The notes beneath the pieces are model-generated. The model saw nothing but the letters and a program-made list of their open reading frames with translations, was not told the DNA's origin and made no database searches. Position numbers and translations under genes: made by a program. This document shows positions 27,486-36,068 of a stretch of DNA of 64,000 nt, in pieces. The first letter of the stretch is position 1. Each line of letters begins with the position of its first letter. The DNA is from DASQZT01 sp963728965 (lineage in GTDB: Bacteria > Acidobacteriota > Terriglobia > Bryobacterales > Bryobacteraceae), in contig CAVSMH010000006.1 in assembly GCA_963728965.1 (NCBI GenBank), forward strand, positions 1,364,001 through 1,428,000, given 5' to 3'.

Positions 27486-28319
27486 ATGCCTGGAATTGCC
27501 GCACTTGCTTTGTTCGCCGCGGCTTTGCCCTCCGCGGTGGTATTGCGGCCCGTGGTGAACATGTACTCGAAACCGAGCGGGGACGCCGACGTGGTCTCGC
27601 AGGCGATCTTCGGGGCCAACGTGACGCTGATGGAAAAGCAGCCCGGCTGGGCGCGAATTCGCACCGCGGATGACTACCTCGGCTGGGCCCGGTTGGAGTC
27701 GTTGCGGTCAGGAGAGCCCTACGCGACGCGCGGGCGGGTGGCGGAAGTGGCGAGCCTGTTCGCGCATATTTACCGCGAGCCGAGCGTCACGCGCCATGCG
27801 CCGTTGATCACCGTGCCCTTCGAATCGCGGCTGGAGGTGATCGCGGAGCCGCCGGACAACACGCGCTGGCTGGAGGTGCGCTTGCCCGACGATGGCTCCG
27901 GATGGATTCAGACGGGCGACGTCGCCTTCGGGGCGAAGCCGTTGACGACCGCCGAAATGCTGGCGTTCGCGAAGCGCTTCCTCGGGCTGCCCTATACCTG
28001 GGGCGGCACTTCGAGCTACGGCTACGATTGCTCCGGTTTCATGCAGATGCTGAACCGGCAGCGCGGGGTGAACATGCCGCGCGATGCGCAGCCGCAGGCT
28101 GAATGGAACGGCGTGGTGCCGGTGGAACGCGGAGCACTGGCGCCGGGCGACCTGCTCTATTTCGGCAGCTCCGAGAAGAAGATCACCCACACCGGCATGT
28201 ACCTGGGCGACGGCAAATTCATCAATGCCACTACCTGGCAGACCCCCATGGTGCGCATCGACGACCTGGGCGAGCCGCACTGGTCGAAGCTGCTGGTGGC
28301 CATGCGGAGAGTGAAATGA
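27486..28319 (+). CDS. Exported NlpC/P60 (C40) peptidase with SH3b domains, YkfC-like
   Basis: A 277-residue cell-wall peptide hydrolase. After an N-terminal hydrophobic signal (about 1-20) come two SH3b-like regions (about 20-70 and 75-145). The catalytic C40 domain follows, with the nucleophile Cys182 in YGYDCSGFMQ, the histidine in THTGMYLGDGKF, and the polar third residue further on. This layout is that of YkfC-type gamma-D-glutamyl-diamino-acid endopeptidases, which release L-Ala-D-Glu from murein peptides. The next gene, overlapping by ATGA, is a dipeptide epimerase, as in the YkfB-YkfC pair of Bacillus. Confidence 0.88.
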   Translation: MPGIAALALFAAALPSAVVLRPVVNMYSKPSGDADVVSQAIFGANVTLMEKQPGWARIRTADDYLGWARLESLRSGEPYATRGRVAEVASLFAHIYREPSVTRHAPLITVPFESRLEVIAEPPDNTRWLEVRLPDDGSGWIQTGDVAFGAKPLTTAEMLAFAKRFLGLPYTWGGTSSYGYDCSGFMQMLNRQRGVNMPRDAQPQAEWNGVVPVERGALAPGDLLYFGSSEKKITHTGMYLGDGKFINATTWQTPMVRIDDLGEPHWSKLLVAMRRVK

Positions 28320-29410
28320 ACCGGCGGAATTTTGTGAAGACGGCGGCGGCGGGCGGGTGCCTGGCCGGCGGGGAGGCGCGCGCAGCGGCGGCGCCGGAAC
28401 TGACCACGAAGATCGTGCGGCTGAACCTGCAACACACCTGGACGACGACTATGTCGTCGAGCCAGTACCGCGACACGCTGCACACGGCCTACACCCGAGA
28501 CGGCATCACGGGGCACGGAGAAGGCGCGCCGATCGTGCGCTATCACGAGGACGCGGAAAGCGCGCGCAAGGCGGTCGATTCGGTACGGAACTTGCTGCTC
28601 TCCGCCGACCCCATGCAGTTCGCCAAGGTGATGAACGAAGTCTTCCAGCGGGTGAGGGGCGAGTGGGCAGCAAAGGCGGCGATCGATATCGCGCTGATGG
28701 ATTGGGTCGGGCAGAAGCTGGGAATCCCGCTGTATACCTATTTCGGACTCGACCCGAACGACGCGCCGGTCACCACGTTTTCAATCGGCATCGACACCCC
28801 CGAGATTACACGGCAGAAAACGCGCGAAGCGGAAGCCTACCCGATTCTCAAGGTCAAAGTGGGGCTGGCCACCGACGAACCGACCATCGAAGCCGTGCGC
28901 AGCGTAACCAAGAAGCCCTTGCGGGTGGACGCCAACGAGGGTTGGAAGGACAAAGAAGAAGCCGTCCGGAAGATCAACTGGCTGGAGAAGCAGGGGGTTG
29001 AGTTTATCGAGCAGCCGATGCCGGCGGAGATGCTCGAGGAGACGCGGTGGGTGCGCAGCCGGGTGCACATCCCGGTGATCGCCGACGAAGCATGCCAGCA
29101 CGCCACGGACATTCCCAAATTGAAGGATGCGTACGACGGCGTCAACGTAAAGCTCGACAAAAGCGGCGGTGTGCTGGAAGCGTACCGGATGCTGCAGATC
29201 GCCAAAGCGCTGGGCATGAAAACGATGCTGGGGTGCATGATTTCGAGCTCGGTGACGGTGACCGCGGCGGCGCACCTGTCGCCATTGGTAGACTACGCCG
29301 ACCTGGACGGAAACCTGTTGATCAGCAACGATCCGTTCCACGGCGTGCGGGTCGAGAAGGGAAAGCTGATTCTGCCGCGGAAGCCGGGGCTCGGGCTGAC
29401 GCCGGCGTAG
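28316..29410 (+). CDS. Dipeptide epimerase of the enolase superfamily (YkfB/YcjG-like), Tat-exported
   Basis: A 364-residue protein. It carries a twin-arginine-like signal (NRRNFVKTAAAGG). The enolase-superfamily active site is complete for a 1,1-proton transfer: Lys179 and Lys181 in LKVKVG (KxK), metal ligands in RVDANEGW, EQPMP and ADEAC, and the second base Lys282 in KLDKSGG. The pattern matches L-Ala-D/L-Glu epimerases rather than mandelate racemases. Its start overlaps the NlpC/P60 stop, so the two enzymes should act in sequence on murein peptides. Export of such an epimerase is unusual; the Bacillus and E. coli enzymes are cytosolic. Confidence 0.88.
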   Translation: MNRRNFVKTAAAGGCLAGGEARAAAAPELTTKIVRLNLQHTWTTTMSSSQYRDTLHTAYTRDGITGHGEGAPIVRYHEDAESARKAVDSVRNLLLSADPMQFAKVMNEVFQRVRGEWAAKAAIDIALMDWVGQKLGIPLYTYFGLDPNDAPVTTFSIGIDTPEITRQKTREAEAYPILKVKVGLATDEPTIEAVRSVTKKPLRVDANEGWKDKEEAVRKINWLEKQGVEFIEQPMPAEMLEETRWVRSRVHIPVIADEACQHATDIPKLKDAYDGVNVKLDKSGGVLEAYRMLQIAKALGMKTMLGCMISSSVTVTAAAHLSPLVDYADLDGNLLISNDPFHGVRVEKGKLILPRKPGLGLTPA

Positions 29411-29554
29411 GCGCCAGAGCGCCACGTTATTCGTCAGCGTAGGGCGATTACCGGGTCCAGGGACGCAGCGTGCATTGCTGGTCTGTTGCCACTGAGGCGG
29501 CATTTGCTGTTCAGGTACCTTCGCAAACGTATAGTACGAGAGTTGGAGCTGCAT

Positions 29555-29983
29555 ATGAAAAGGCACGTCCCGGGGGAATCTGCCTCTGCATTAATCGACG
29601 AAAAGATCAAGGCACTTGGGGACTGGCGCGGGGAGATGCTGGCGAGAGTGCGCGAAATCATACACGAGGCAGACACTGACATCCTCGAAGAGTGGAAGTG
29701 GATGGGGACTCCCGTCTGGTCCCACGGCGGCATCGTCTGCACGGGAGAGACGTACAAAAAAGTCGTGAAGTTGACATTTGCCAAGGGAGCTGCGTTGAAA
29801 GACCCCTCCGGTCTATTCAACTCCAGCCTCGACGGGAACGTGAGGCGCGCCATCGACATCCACGAAGGCGACAAGGTCGATGAGGCGGCTTTGAAGGATC
29901 TCATTCGCGCTGCAGTGGCGCTCAATCTCGAGGGCAAGAGCAAGCTGAAGCCCCGGCGAGCCAGCAGCACGCGCGCCGACTAG
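29555..29983 (+). CDS. DUF1801-type protein
   Basis: A 142-residue small cytosolic protein. The core W-K-W-M-G-T-P-V-W and the block TYKKVVKLTFAKGAAL are hallmarks of the DUF1801 (YdhG-like) fold, whose biochemical role is not established. The start at 29555 is preceded by GGAG. The mature sequence ends with a basic tail (KSKLKPRRASSTRAD). The gene stands alone between the epimerase and tRNA-Lys. Confidence 0.75.
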   Translation: MKRHVPGESASALIDEKIKALGDWRGEMLARVREIIHEADTDILEEWKWMGTPVWSHGGIVCTGETYKKVVKLTFAKGAALKDPSGLFNSSLDGNVRRAIDIHEGDKVDEAALKDLIRAAVALNLEGKSKLKPRRASSTRAD

Positions 29984-30101
29984 CCGCATCGCAAGCGCCC
30001 GGCGGTATCTCCTGCCAAAACGGGAAGAGGGCGGGAATGTTCGGGAGAATTGCCGTTTTCTACGCTTTTGTCCTCGATGCGATTGGACTAAAAGGACTTG
30101 C

Positions 30102-30177
30102 TGGTGAGCCGGGCGGGACTCGGACCCGCGACCCTGTGCTTAAAAGGCACATGCTCTACCATCTGAGCTACCGGCCC
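30102..30177 (-). tRNA. tRNA-Lys (anticodon UUU)
   Basis: A complete 76-base cloverleaf on the minus strand: acceptor arm GGGCCGG paired with CCGGCTC (one G-U pair), D-arm with AGCTCAGATGGTAGAGCA, anticodon stem TGTGC/GCACA around loop CTTTTAA (anticodon TTT), and T-arm GGGTCCGAGTCCC. The discriminator is A and the CCA end is encoded. It would be read in the opposite direction to its neighbours. Confidence 0.96.
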
Positions 30178-30475
30178 GCAATTGGCGTGACTACCGATCC
30201 ACAGCGTCATCCTGTGCTTGGTGCGCTGGACGCACGCAGAGGGAATGACGACGCTCACCACAGTTTAACAGGGAACCGGGAATGTCCACAAAGAGATAGA
30301 TTCTCGGCCGCTGCCGCGCGAGCGAACGGTCCGCCGATTCTACTGCCACGTGATTCCCCGCGGTCCCGTCCGGAATTTTCATTGCAAGGTGCGGCGGAGA
30401 GGGCGTGATCGAACCGGCCAGGCGTAACCCCCGGTTCGCGCGACACATCTCAGATAACACCAGGTTAGCTGTCAT
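30178..30475. other. Intergenic gap between tRNA-Lys and the VWFA gene
   Basis: About 300 bases with no supported gene. On the minus strand a possible promoter for tRNA-Lys reads TTGTGG (at 30291-30286), a 17-base spacer, and TTAAAC (30268-30263); this is a weak match. Nothing else is recognised. Confidence 0.4.
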
Positions 30476-31507
30476 ATGATCTCTCGTCGAACTCTGTTGC
30501 GGACAATGGCCCTGGCCCCCGCGGCCCGTTTCCTGAAAGGCGAGCCGCAGGATCCGGATGCGAAATTCTCCGCGGGCGTCAAAGTCGTGAACGTGTTCGC
30601 CACCGTGCGCGACAAGAAAGGCCAGATCGTTCGCGACCTCAATAAGGAGGACTTTCTGATCGAGGAAGAAGGCCGTGCGCAAACCATCCGCTACTTCACA
30701 CGGGAGACCGATCTTCCCCTCACGCTCGGTCTTCTGATCGATACCAGCGGCAGCACGAGCCGCGTTCTGCCCGAGGAACGGAGCGCCAGCCATCGCTTTC
30801 TGGAACAGGTGTTGCGGGAGGACAAAGACCTCGCATTTATCATTCACTTTGATTTCGAAGTTGAACTTCTACAAGATGTTACTTCATCACGAGAAAAGTT
30901 GGAAGAAGCCCTGGGGGAGCTGCAGACCGGAGCCGGGGGACCGCGCTGGGGACAACGCGGAGCACCGCGCGGCGGCCGGCGCGCGGGCCGATTCGGAGGC
31001 ACGAGCCTATATGACGCGGTGCTGCTGGCATCCGACGAGCTCATGAAGAAACAGTCCGGCCGCAAAGCCCTCATCCTGCTCACCGACGGCATGGACAACG
31101 GGAGCAAGGTATCGCTCGAGCAGGCCGAAGAGTCGGCCCAGCGGGCGGACACCCTGGTCTATTCGATCCTGTTCGAAGATCAGGAAATGGTATACCGGGC
31201 ACTGCCCCCGGGCGGCATGGGGCGGCGCGGCGGGTGGGGTGGACCGGGGCCTCGCATAGATTCCCGTGATGGGAGGAAAGTGCTCCAGGAGCTTGCTCGC
31301 AACACCGGCGGACGATTTTTCGAAGTGGGTAAGCGCCAGCCGATTCAGAAGGTCTTCGCCGATATTGAAGAGGACCTTCGCAACCAGTACAATCTGGGCT
31401 ACACGCCCGAGGGCGGCGATTCGTCGGGAGCATTCCGGCACATTCATGTAACCACGAAGCAGAAGGGTCTGAGTGTTCAGGCCCGCGAAGGTTACTACCC
31501 CACCTGA
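30476..31507 (+). CDS. Exported VWFA-domain protein (acidobacterial type)
   Basis: A 343-residue protein with a Tat-like N-terminus (SRRTLLRTMALAPAA). Residues about 35-80 are the short beta domain that precedes VWFA in the acidobacterial family (TIGR03436-like: VFATVRDKKGQIVRDLNKEDF). The VWFA domain holds the metal-binding MIDAS motif DTSGSTS and a later TDGMDNG. A Gly/Arg-rich insertion of about 25 residues interrupts the domain (about 158-180), and a second GMGRRGGWGG stretch follows. Such proteins bind partner proteins in the periplasm; no target is evident here. Confidence 0.88.
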   Translation: MISRRTLLRTMALAPAARFLKGEPQDPDAKFSAGVKVVNVFATVRDKKGQIVRDLNKEDFLIEEEGRAQTIRYFTRETDLPLTLGLLIDTSGSTSRVLPEERSASHRFLEQVLREDKDLAFIIHFDFEVELLQDVTSSREKLEEALGELQTGAGGPRWGQRGAPRGGRRAGRFGGTSLYDAVLLASDELMKKQSGRKALILLTDGMDNGSKVSLEQAEESAQRADTLVYSILFEDQEMVYRALPPGGMGRRGGWGGPGPRIDSRDGRKVLQELARNTGGRFFEVGKRQPIQKVFADIEEDLRNQYNLGYTPEGGDSSGAFRHIHVTTKQKGLSVQAREGYYPT

Positions 31508-31686
31508 TCCGGAGTCAACGGCACGCCGGCGCCAGATCATCGGCGAACGTGGAGACACGAGCGGGTGGCTGACCGGCCGGCAGCCAGTGAGGCAGCACCC
31601 GAAGCGGGCCGGGTCGGTTGGGGAGCGTGCCGGCGCCACAACCGGGCTTGACAGGCGCGGCGGCGTAGTTGTACCGTGCAGGCGAA

Positions 31687-33765
31687 ATGACTACCAGGCG
31701 GGAATGGCTGGCACTGGCGGCGTGCGGTGCAGTTCTGCGGGGCGCGGGGCTCTATCGGGATTATTCGCGGTGCCTGCCGGATTACTTGCGCGAACTCGCG
31801 GATCGGGCTTACCGAAAACGGAACCAGGACCTGGCCCGCCTTACGACGCCGGACGCCGTCCGCGCGCGGCAGGAGTGGGTGGCGGAAACGTTCTGGCAGA
31901 TTGTGGGTGGTAAACCCGAGCGCACGCCGTTGCACGCGCGCACCGTGGGTTCGTTCGAACGACCGGGCTATCGCGTGGAGAAAGTCATCTACGAAAGCCA
32001 GCCCGGATTCCATGTTACGGCCAACCTGTATATCCCAACAGCAGGCGCCCCTCCGTTTCCCGGCGTGCTGTTTCAGATGGGTCACACGGAAAACGGCAAA
32101 GCCGGCGACCTGTACCAGCGCTGTTGCCAGGGCTTGGCGCGGCTTGGGTATCTCGTTCTGGGATTCGATCCGATGGGACAGGGCGAACGCATTTATTACC
32201 CGGTTCCCGGCGGGTCGCGCAGCCGCCTGGGACCGGACGAGGAGCACACTTATCCCGGGCGGCAGATGCTGCTCAAAGGCATCACCAGCACGCGGTTGCA
32301 GACGTGGGATGCGGTGCGGAGTCTGGATTACCTGGCATCGCATCCGCTGGTGGATAGGGCGCGGCTGGCGTCCACCGGCCAGTCGGGCGGGGGCACGCTG
32401 ACGATGATGCTGGCGGCGGTGGACGAGCGGCTGGCGGTGGCGGCGGTCTCCTGCGGCAACACGGAGAATGTGGCCTGCGACGGATTCAACCCGCCGGGTT
32501 CGACCGACGATGCGGAGCAGGACCTGATCGGTTCCGGGCCGCTGGGGTTCGACCGTTGGGACCTGCTGTATCCGCTGGCGCCGAAGCCGCTGCAAATCCA
32601 GGTGAGTAGTCGCGACTTTTTCGGCACGTACTCGCCGAGCTATATCCAAAACGGGCAGGAGGAATACCAGAAGCTCCGAAGCGTGTACGAGACGTTCGGG
32701 CATCCCGACCGGCTGGCGTGGTTTGCCACGCCCCTGCCCCACGGTCTGAGCTACGACATGCGGATGGAGATCTACCGCTGGTTCGGACGATGGCTGAAGG
32801 GCGACGCGCGGCCGGTTGCGGAAGAGCCGCCGACGTCGCCCGAGAGGGACGAGGCGCTGTTCGCTTCCGAGAGCGGCAATATCGTTAAGTCGCTGCACGG
32901 CGAGACGCCGTTTTCATTGAACCGGAAACTGGCCGTCACGAAGGTGCATGGAGACCTGGAGGGACTGCTGGGGGTGACCCGTCCGTCGGCGGACGGGATG
33001 ACTTCGCTCGCCCGCGCGAGCTATCGCGCTGATGAAATCGAAGCGGTGGAGTTTCGCACGGCCCCGGCGGTGTGGGTGCCGGCCTGGCTGTACCAGCCGA
33101 AGCAGCGAAGCTCGTCGGGGCCGCTGGTGATCGTGTTGGAACCGAACGGGCGCACCGCCTGGCACGAAGGCGAGTTGTACGACTTGCTGGCCTCGCGAGG
33201 CTGTGTGGTGTGCGCGCCGGACCTGCGGAACACGGGCGATTCGACGCCCGAATTCGGCCGGGGCTCGGCGCGCTATACCCGCCCGCACAACAGCGATGAG
33301 GATTACGGCTGGTCGTCGATAATCCTGGGCCGACCGCTGGCGGGCCAAAAGGTGACGGATCTGTTGGCGATGGTGCGGGGGCTGCGTTCGCGGGCCGGAC
33401 TGGAATCGCGGCGGGTGCTGGTGGCGGCTCGCGGCACGGCAACGGTAGTAGCGCAGTTCGCGGCCGCGCTCGATCCGTCGATCAACGCTCTTTACCTGGC
33501 GGGCGGCCTGTCTTCGTATCAGCGGATCGTGGACAGTGAGAGTTACAAATACCCCATGGGCAACTTCGTTCCCAACCTGCTGCGGCAGACCGACCTGCCG
33601 GACCTGGCGCGCGGCATGGCACCAAGGCGGGTGGTGCTGGCCGGAGCCGTGGATGCCATGGGGGCCGCGCTGCCGGTGGACGAGGTCCGCAGCGAATATG
33701 GCAACTCGTCCAACGTGGACGTGCGGCCGGAAGCGATCTGGAACGTTGATGCCATCCTGAGCTGA
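31687..33765 (+). CDS. Tandem alpha/beta-hydrolase (acetylxylan-esterase-like), exported
   Basis: A 692-residue protein with an Arg-Arg signal-like N-terminus (TTRREWLALAACGA). The first half is a complete hydrolase of the acetyl-xylan-esterase/abhydrolase type: oxyanion region FQMGHTENGKAGD, FDPMGQGER, nucleophile elbow GQSGGG with Ser233, and a late His in PLPHGLSYDMR. The second half repeats the fold (APDLRNTGDSTPEF, then VLVAARGTATVVAQFAA), but the elbow has Arg-Gly-Thr in place of G-x-S-x-G, so it is probably inactive. One base separates it from the MetE-like gene. Confidence 0.8.
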   Translation: MTTRREWLALAACGAVLRGAGLYRDYSRCLPDYLRELADRAYRKRNQDLARLTTPDAVRARQEWVAETFWQIVGGKPERTPLHARTVGSFERPGYRVEKVIYESQPGFHVTANLYIPTAGAPPFPGVLFQMGHTENGKAGDLYQRCCQGLARLGYLVLGFDPMGQGERIYYPVPGGSRSRLGPDEEHTYPGRQMLLKGITSTRLQTWDAVRSLDYLASHPLVDRARLASTGQSGGGTLTMMLAAVDERLAVAAVSCGNTENVACDGFNPPGSTDDAEQDLIGSGPLGFDRWDLLYPLAPKPLQIQVSSRDFFGTYSPSYIQNGQEEYQKLRSVYETFGHPDRLAWFATPLPHGLSYDMRMEIYRWFGRWLKGDARPVAEEPPTSPERDEALFASESGNIVKSLHGETPFSLNRKLAVTKVHGDLEGLLGVTRPSADGMTSLARASYRADEIEAVEFRTAPAVWVPAWLYQPKQRSSSGPLVIVLEPNGRTAWHEGELYDLLASRGCVVCAPDLRNTGDSTPEFGRGSARYTRPHNSDEDYGWSSIILGRPLAGQKVTDLLAMVRGLRSRAGLESRRVLVAARGTATVVAQFAAALDPSINALYLAGGLSSYQRIVDSESYKYPMGNFVPNLLRQTDLPDLARGMAPRRVVLAGAVDAMGAALPVDEVRSEYGNSSNVDVRPEAIWNVDAILS

Positions 33766-33766
33766 A

Positions 33767-34795
33767 ATGGAAATTCTCGCCACCACCGTTGGTTCGTACC
33801 CCATTCCCGACTGGCTCGCGGCGTTGCCGAGCGAGCAGGCGCGGCTGGACGCCACCCGGGTGATCTTCGATATTCAACGGCAGGCACGCATCGACCTGCC
33901 CACGGACGGTGAACTGTACCGCTTCGACGTGAACCACCCCGAGACCAACGGCATGATCGACTACTTCGTGCGGCCGATGGCGGGCGTCCGCAGCCGTGTG
34001 GGCCGCAGTGATCACGAAGCGTTCGCTCGCAGCAGCACCATGCAGTTCCGCCGCAAGGCGGCGGGCGTGGTGGAGGGCGCGCTGGGCGAAGGCTCGCTCA
34101 ACCTGCTGTCGGATTGCGAGCTCGCGTCGGCGGTGGCGGGCGGGCCGTTCAAATTCACGGTGACCAGCCCCTACATGCTGGCGCGCACGCTGCTCGATCG
34201 CCACTACGGCTCATTCGAAGAGTTGGCGATCGCCGTCGCCGAGGTCCTGGCAGCGCAGGTGGCGGGACTGGCGTGCGACTGTCTGCAAGTGGACGAAGCG
34301 AACATCCCGGGCAATCCAGCGGACGGACCGCTTGCCGCGGCGGCCATCAATCGTGTGCTCGACCGATTCCAGGGGCGGCGCGCGGTGCACCTATGCTTCG
34401 GCAACTACGGCGGGCAGACGGTGCAGCGGGGAGACTGGCGGGCGCTGACGGATTTCCTGAACCGGTTGCACGCAGATCACCTGGTGCTCGAGATGGCGCA
34501 TCGGCCGCTGGAGGAACTGCAAGCCCTCAAGGAGGTGGACGCGAGAATCCGGCTGGGCATCGGCGTGGTCGATGTGAAGATCAATCACATCGAAACGCCG
34601 GAGGAGATCGCACGGGCTCTGGAGCGCGCCAGCCAGGTCGTAGGCGCGGAGCGCATCGGCTGGATACACCCGGACTGCGGTTTCTGGATGCTGAAACGCT
34701 CGATTGCGGACCGCAAAATGGCGGCACTGGCGAAGGGGCGGGACCTGTTCCTGGGGTGCGAGGGCGCGGGCGGAAAGCAGAGAGCGAAGGGATGA
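33767..34795 (+). CDS. Cobalamin-independent methionine synthase-like (MetE C-terminal domain) protein
   Basis: A 342-residue single TIM-barrel protein equal to the catalytic C-terminal half of MetE. The zinc ligands are in place: His208 and Cys210 (VHLCFGN), Glu242 (LEMAH) and Cys304 (HPDCGF). The N-terminus has the family start TTVGSYPIPDW. Without the N-terminal half it may use a methyl donor other than triglutamyl-methyltetrahydrofolate, as proposed for core-MetE enzymes. It is tightly coupled to the upstream hydrolase gene and followed by a LacI regulator, hinting at a catabolic rather than a housekeeping role. That last point is inference. Confidence 0.8.
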   Translation: MEILATTVGSYPIPDWLAALPSEQARLDATRVIFDIQRQARIDLPTDGELYRFDVNHPETNGMIDYFVRPMAGVRSRVGRSDHEAFARSSTMQFRRKAAGVVEGALGEGSLNLLSDCELASAVAGGPFKFTVTSPYMLARTLLDRHYGSFEELAIAVAEVLAAQVAGLACDCLQVDEANIPGNPADGPLAAAAINRVLDRFQGRRAVHLCFGNYGGQTVQRGDWRALTDFLNRLHADHLVLEMAHRPLEELQALKEVDARIRLGIGVVDVKINHIETPEEIARALERASQVVGAERIGWIHPDCGFWMLKRSIADRKMAALAKGRDLFLGCEGAGGKQRAKG

Positions 34796-34925
34796 GCCCC
34801 GGTTTTCGTCGCGGCGCGTCAGACCGGGTGGCTTGCGTTTCGGAAGATGGAGATTTCGCGTCCGCCGCCTGTTATACTCGCGTTCGGGCGTATGCGTATG
34901 CTCAGGCCGTTGTGGCCGTACATCG

Positions 34926-35954
34926 ATGCCTAACCCTACTAATTCCCCTGTCCGGCTGAAAGACATCGCGCGCGAGTTGGACGTGTCGGTCATGACCGTT
35001 TCCAAGGTGGTTCGTGGGTGCGCCGACGTGGGCGCCGAGACGCGAAAACGCGTACTCGCGCGAATTCAGGAACTGAACTATCAGCCGAACTGGGTGGCGC
35101 GGAGCCTGGCGGCGCGGCGAACCTTCATGATCGGACTGGTGGTGCCTGACCTGATGCATTCGTTTTTCGCCGAAATCGCCAAGGGCGTCTCGGCGGCGAT
35201 CCGGCCGCTGGGTTATGACGTGGTGATCTGTAATTCCGAAGAGGATTGCGCGGTGGAGTCGAGCGAAGTGGACCGGCTGCTGGCGCGGCAGGTGGATGGG
35301 CTGATTCTGGCATCGGCACAACCTCCCTCGTCGCCCGCGGTGTTTGAGCGGATCGAAGCGCGCAACGTGCCGTACGTGCTGATCGACCGCCGGTTTCCGC
35401 AGGTGCACGCGCCGTATGTGGGGGCTGACGACGAAGCCATCGGCCGGATGGCCACCGAACACCTGATCGAACGCGGGTGCCGGCGCATTGCTCATATCGC
35501 AGGCCCGCCACTGGCACCAGGGCTGGGCCGGCTCAATGGCTACCGGGCCGCCCTGCGAGCGGCGGCCATGCCGGTTTCGGACCAGTTCGTGGTGCACGCC
35601 ACCGACGATGCTTCGGCATATGAGGCGGTGCGCCGGCTGCTGGCGGTCGATCCGCAGCCCGACGGGGTTTTCGGGTTCAACGATCCGGTCGCCGCTGGGG
35701 CGATGAAAGCCATTCTGGAGGCGGGCATTGGAATCCCGGAGCGCATCAAGGTGATCGGCGTCGGCAACGTGCACTACTCCGATCTGCTCCGGGTGCCGTT
35801 ATCGACCATCGATCAGAACAGCGCGTCGATCGGGGCACAGGCGGCGGAAATCCTGGTGAAATCGATCGGGTCCAAGCGCCGGCGGCCGTCCAAAGCAGTG
35901 GTGATCGATCCGGTGCTCGTGGCGCGCGAGTCTACAGCAGCGGTGCAGAGGTAA
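34926..35954 (+). CDS. LacI-family transcriptional regulator
   Basis: A 342-residue repressor-type protein. The N-terminal helix-turn-helix LKDIARELDVSVMTVSKVVRG at about 11-31 and the hinge-helix (NWVARSLAARRTFMIGLVVP) are canonical. The C-terminal periplasmic-binding-like sensor carries YVGADDEAIGRMATEHLIERGCRRIAHI and FGFNDPVAAGAMKA. It follows the hydrolase and MetE-like pair on the same strand and is the likely regulator of that pair. A TATACT box lies at about 34872, upstream of its start. Confidence 0.93.
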   Translation: MPNPTNSPVRLKDIARELDVSVMTVSKVVRGCADVGAETRKRVLARIQELNYQPNWVARSLAARRTFMIGLVVPDLMHSFFAEIAKGVSAAIRPLGYDVVICNSEEDCAVESSEVDRLLARQVDGLILASAQPPSSPAVFERIEARNVPYVLIDRRFPQVHAPYVGADDEAIGRMATEHLIERGCRRIAHIAGPPLAPGLGRLNGYRAALRAAAMPVSDQFVVHATDDASAYEAVRRLLAVDPQPDGVFGFNDPVAAGAMKAILEAGIGIPERIKVIGVGNVHYSDLLRVPLSTIDQNSASIGAQAAEILVKSIGSKRRRPSKAVVIDPVLVARESTAAVQR

Positions 35955-36068
35955 TGGGGAGCACAGAAAGGCAATTCGAATTGGAAGATTGTACGAAAAC
36001 ATGGCCGGAAACGGCAATCCACCTGCAGCCGTCTCATAAAGAGTCGGCAGTACTCATTTTTGATCGAG

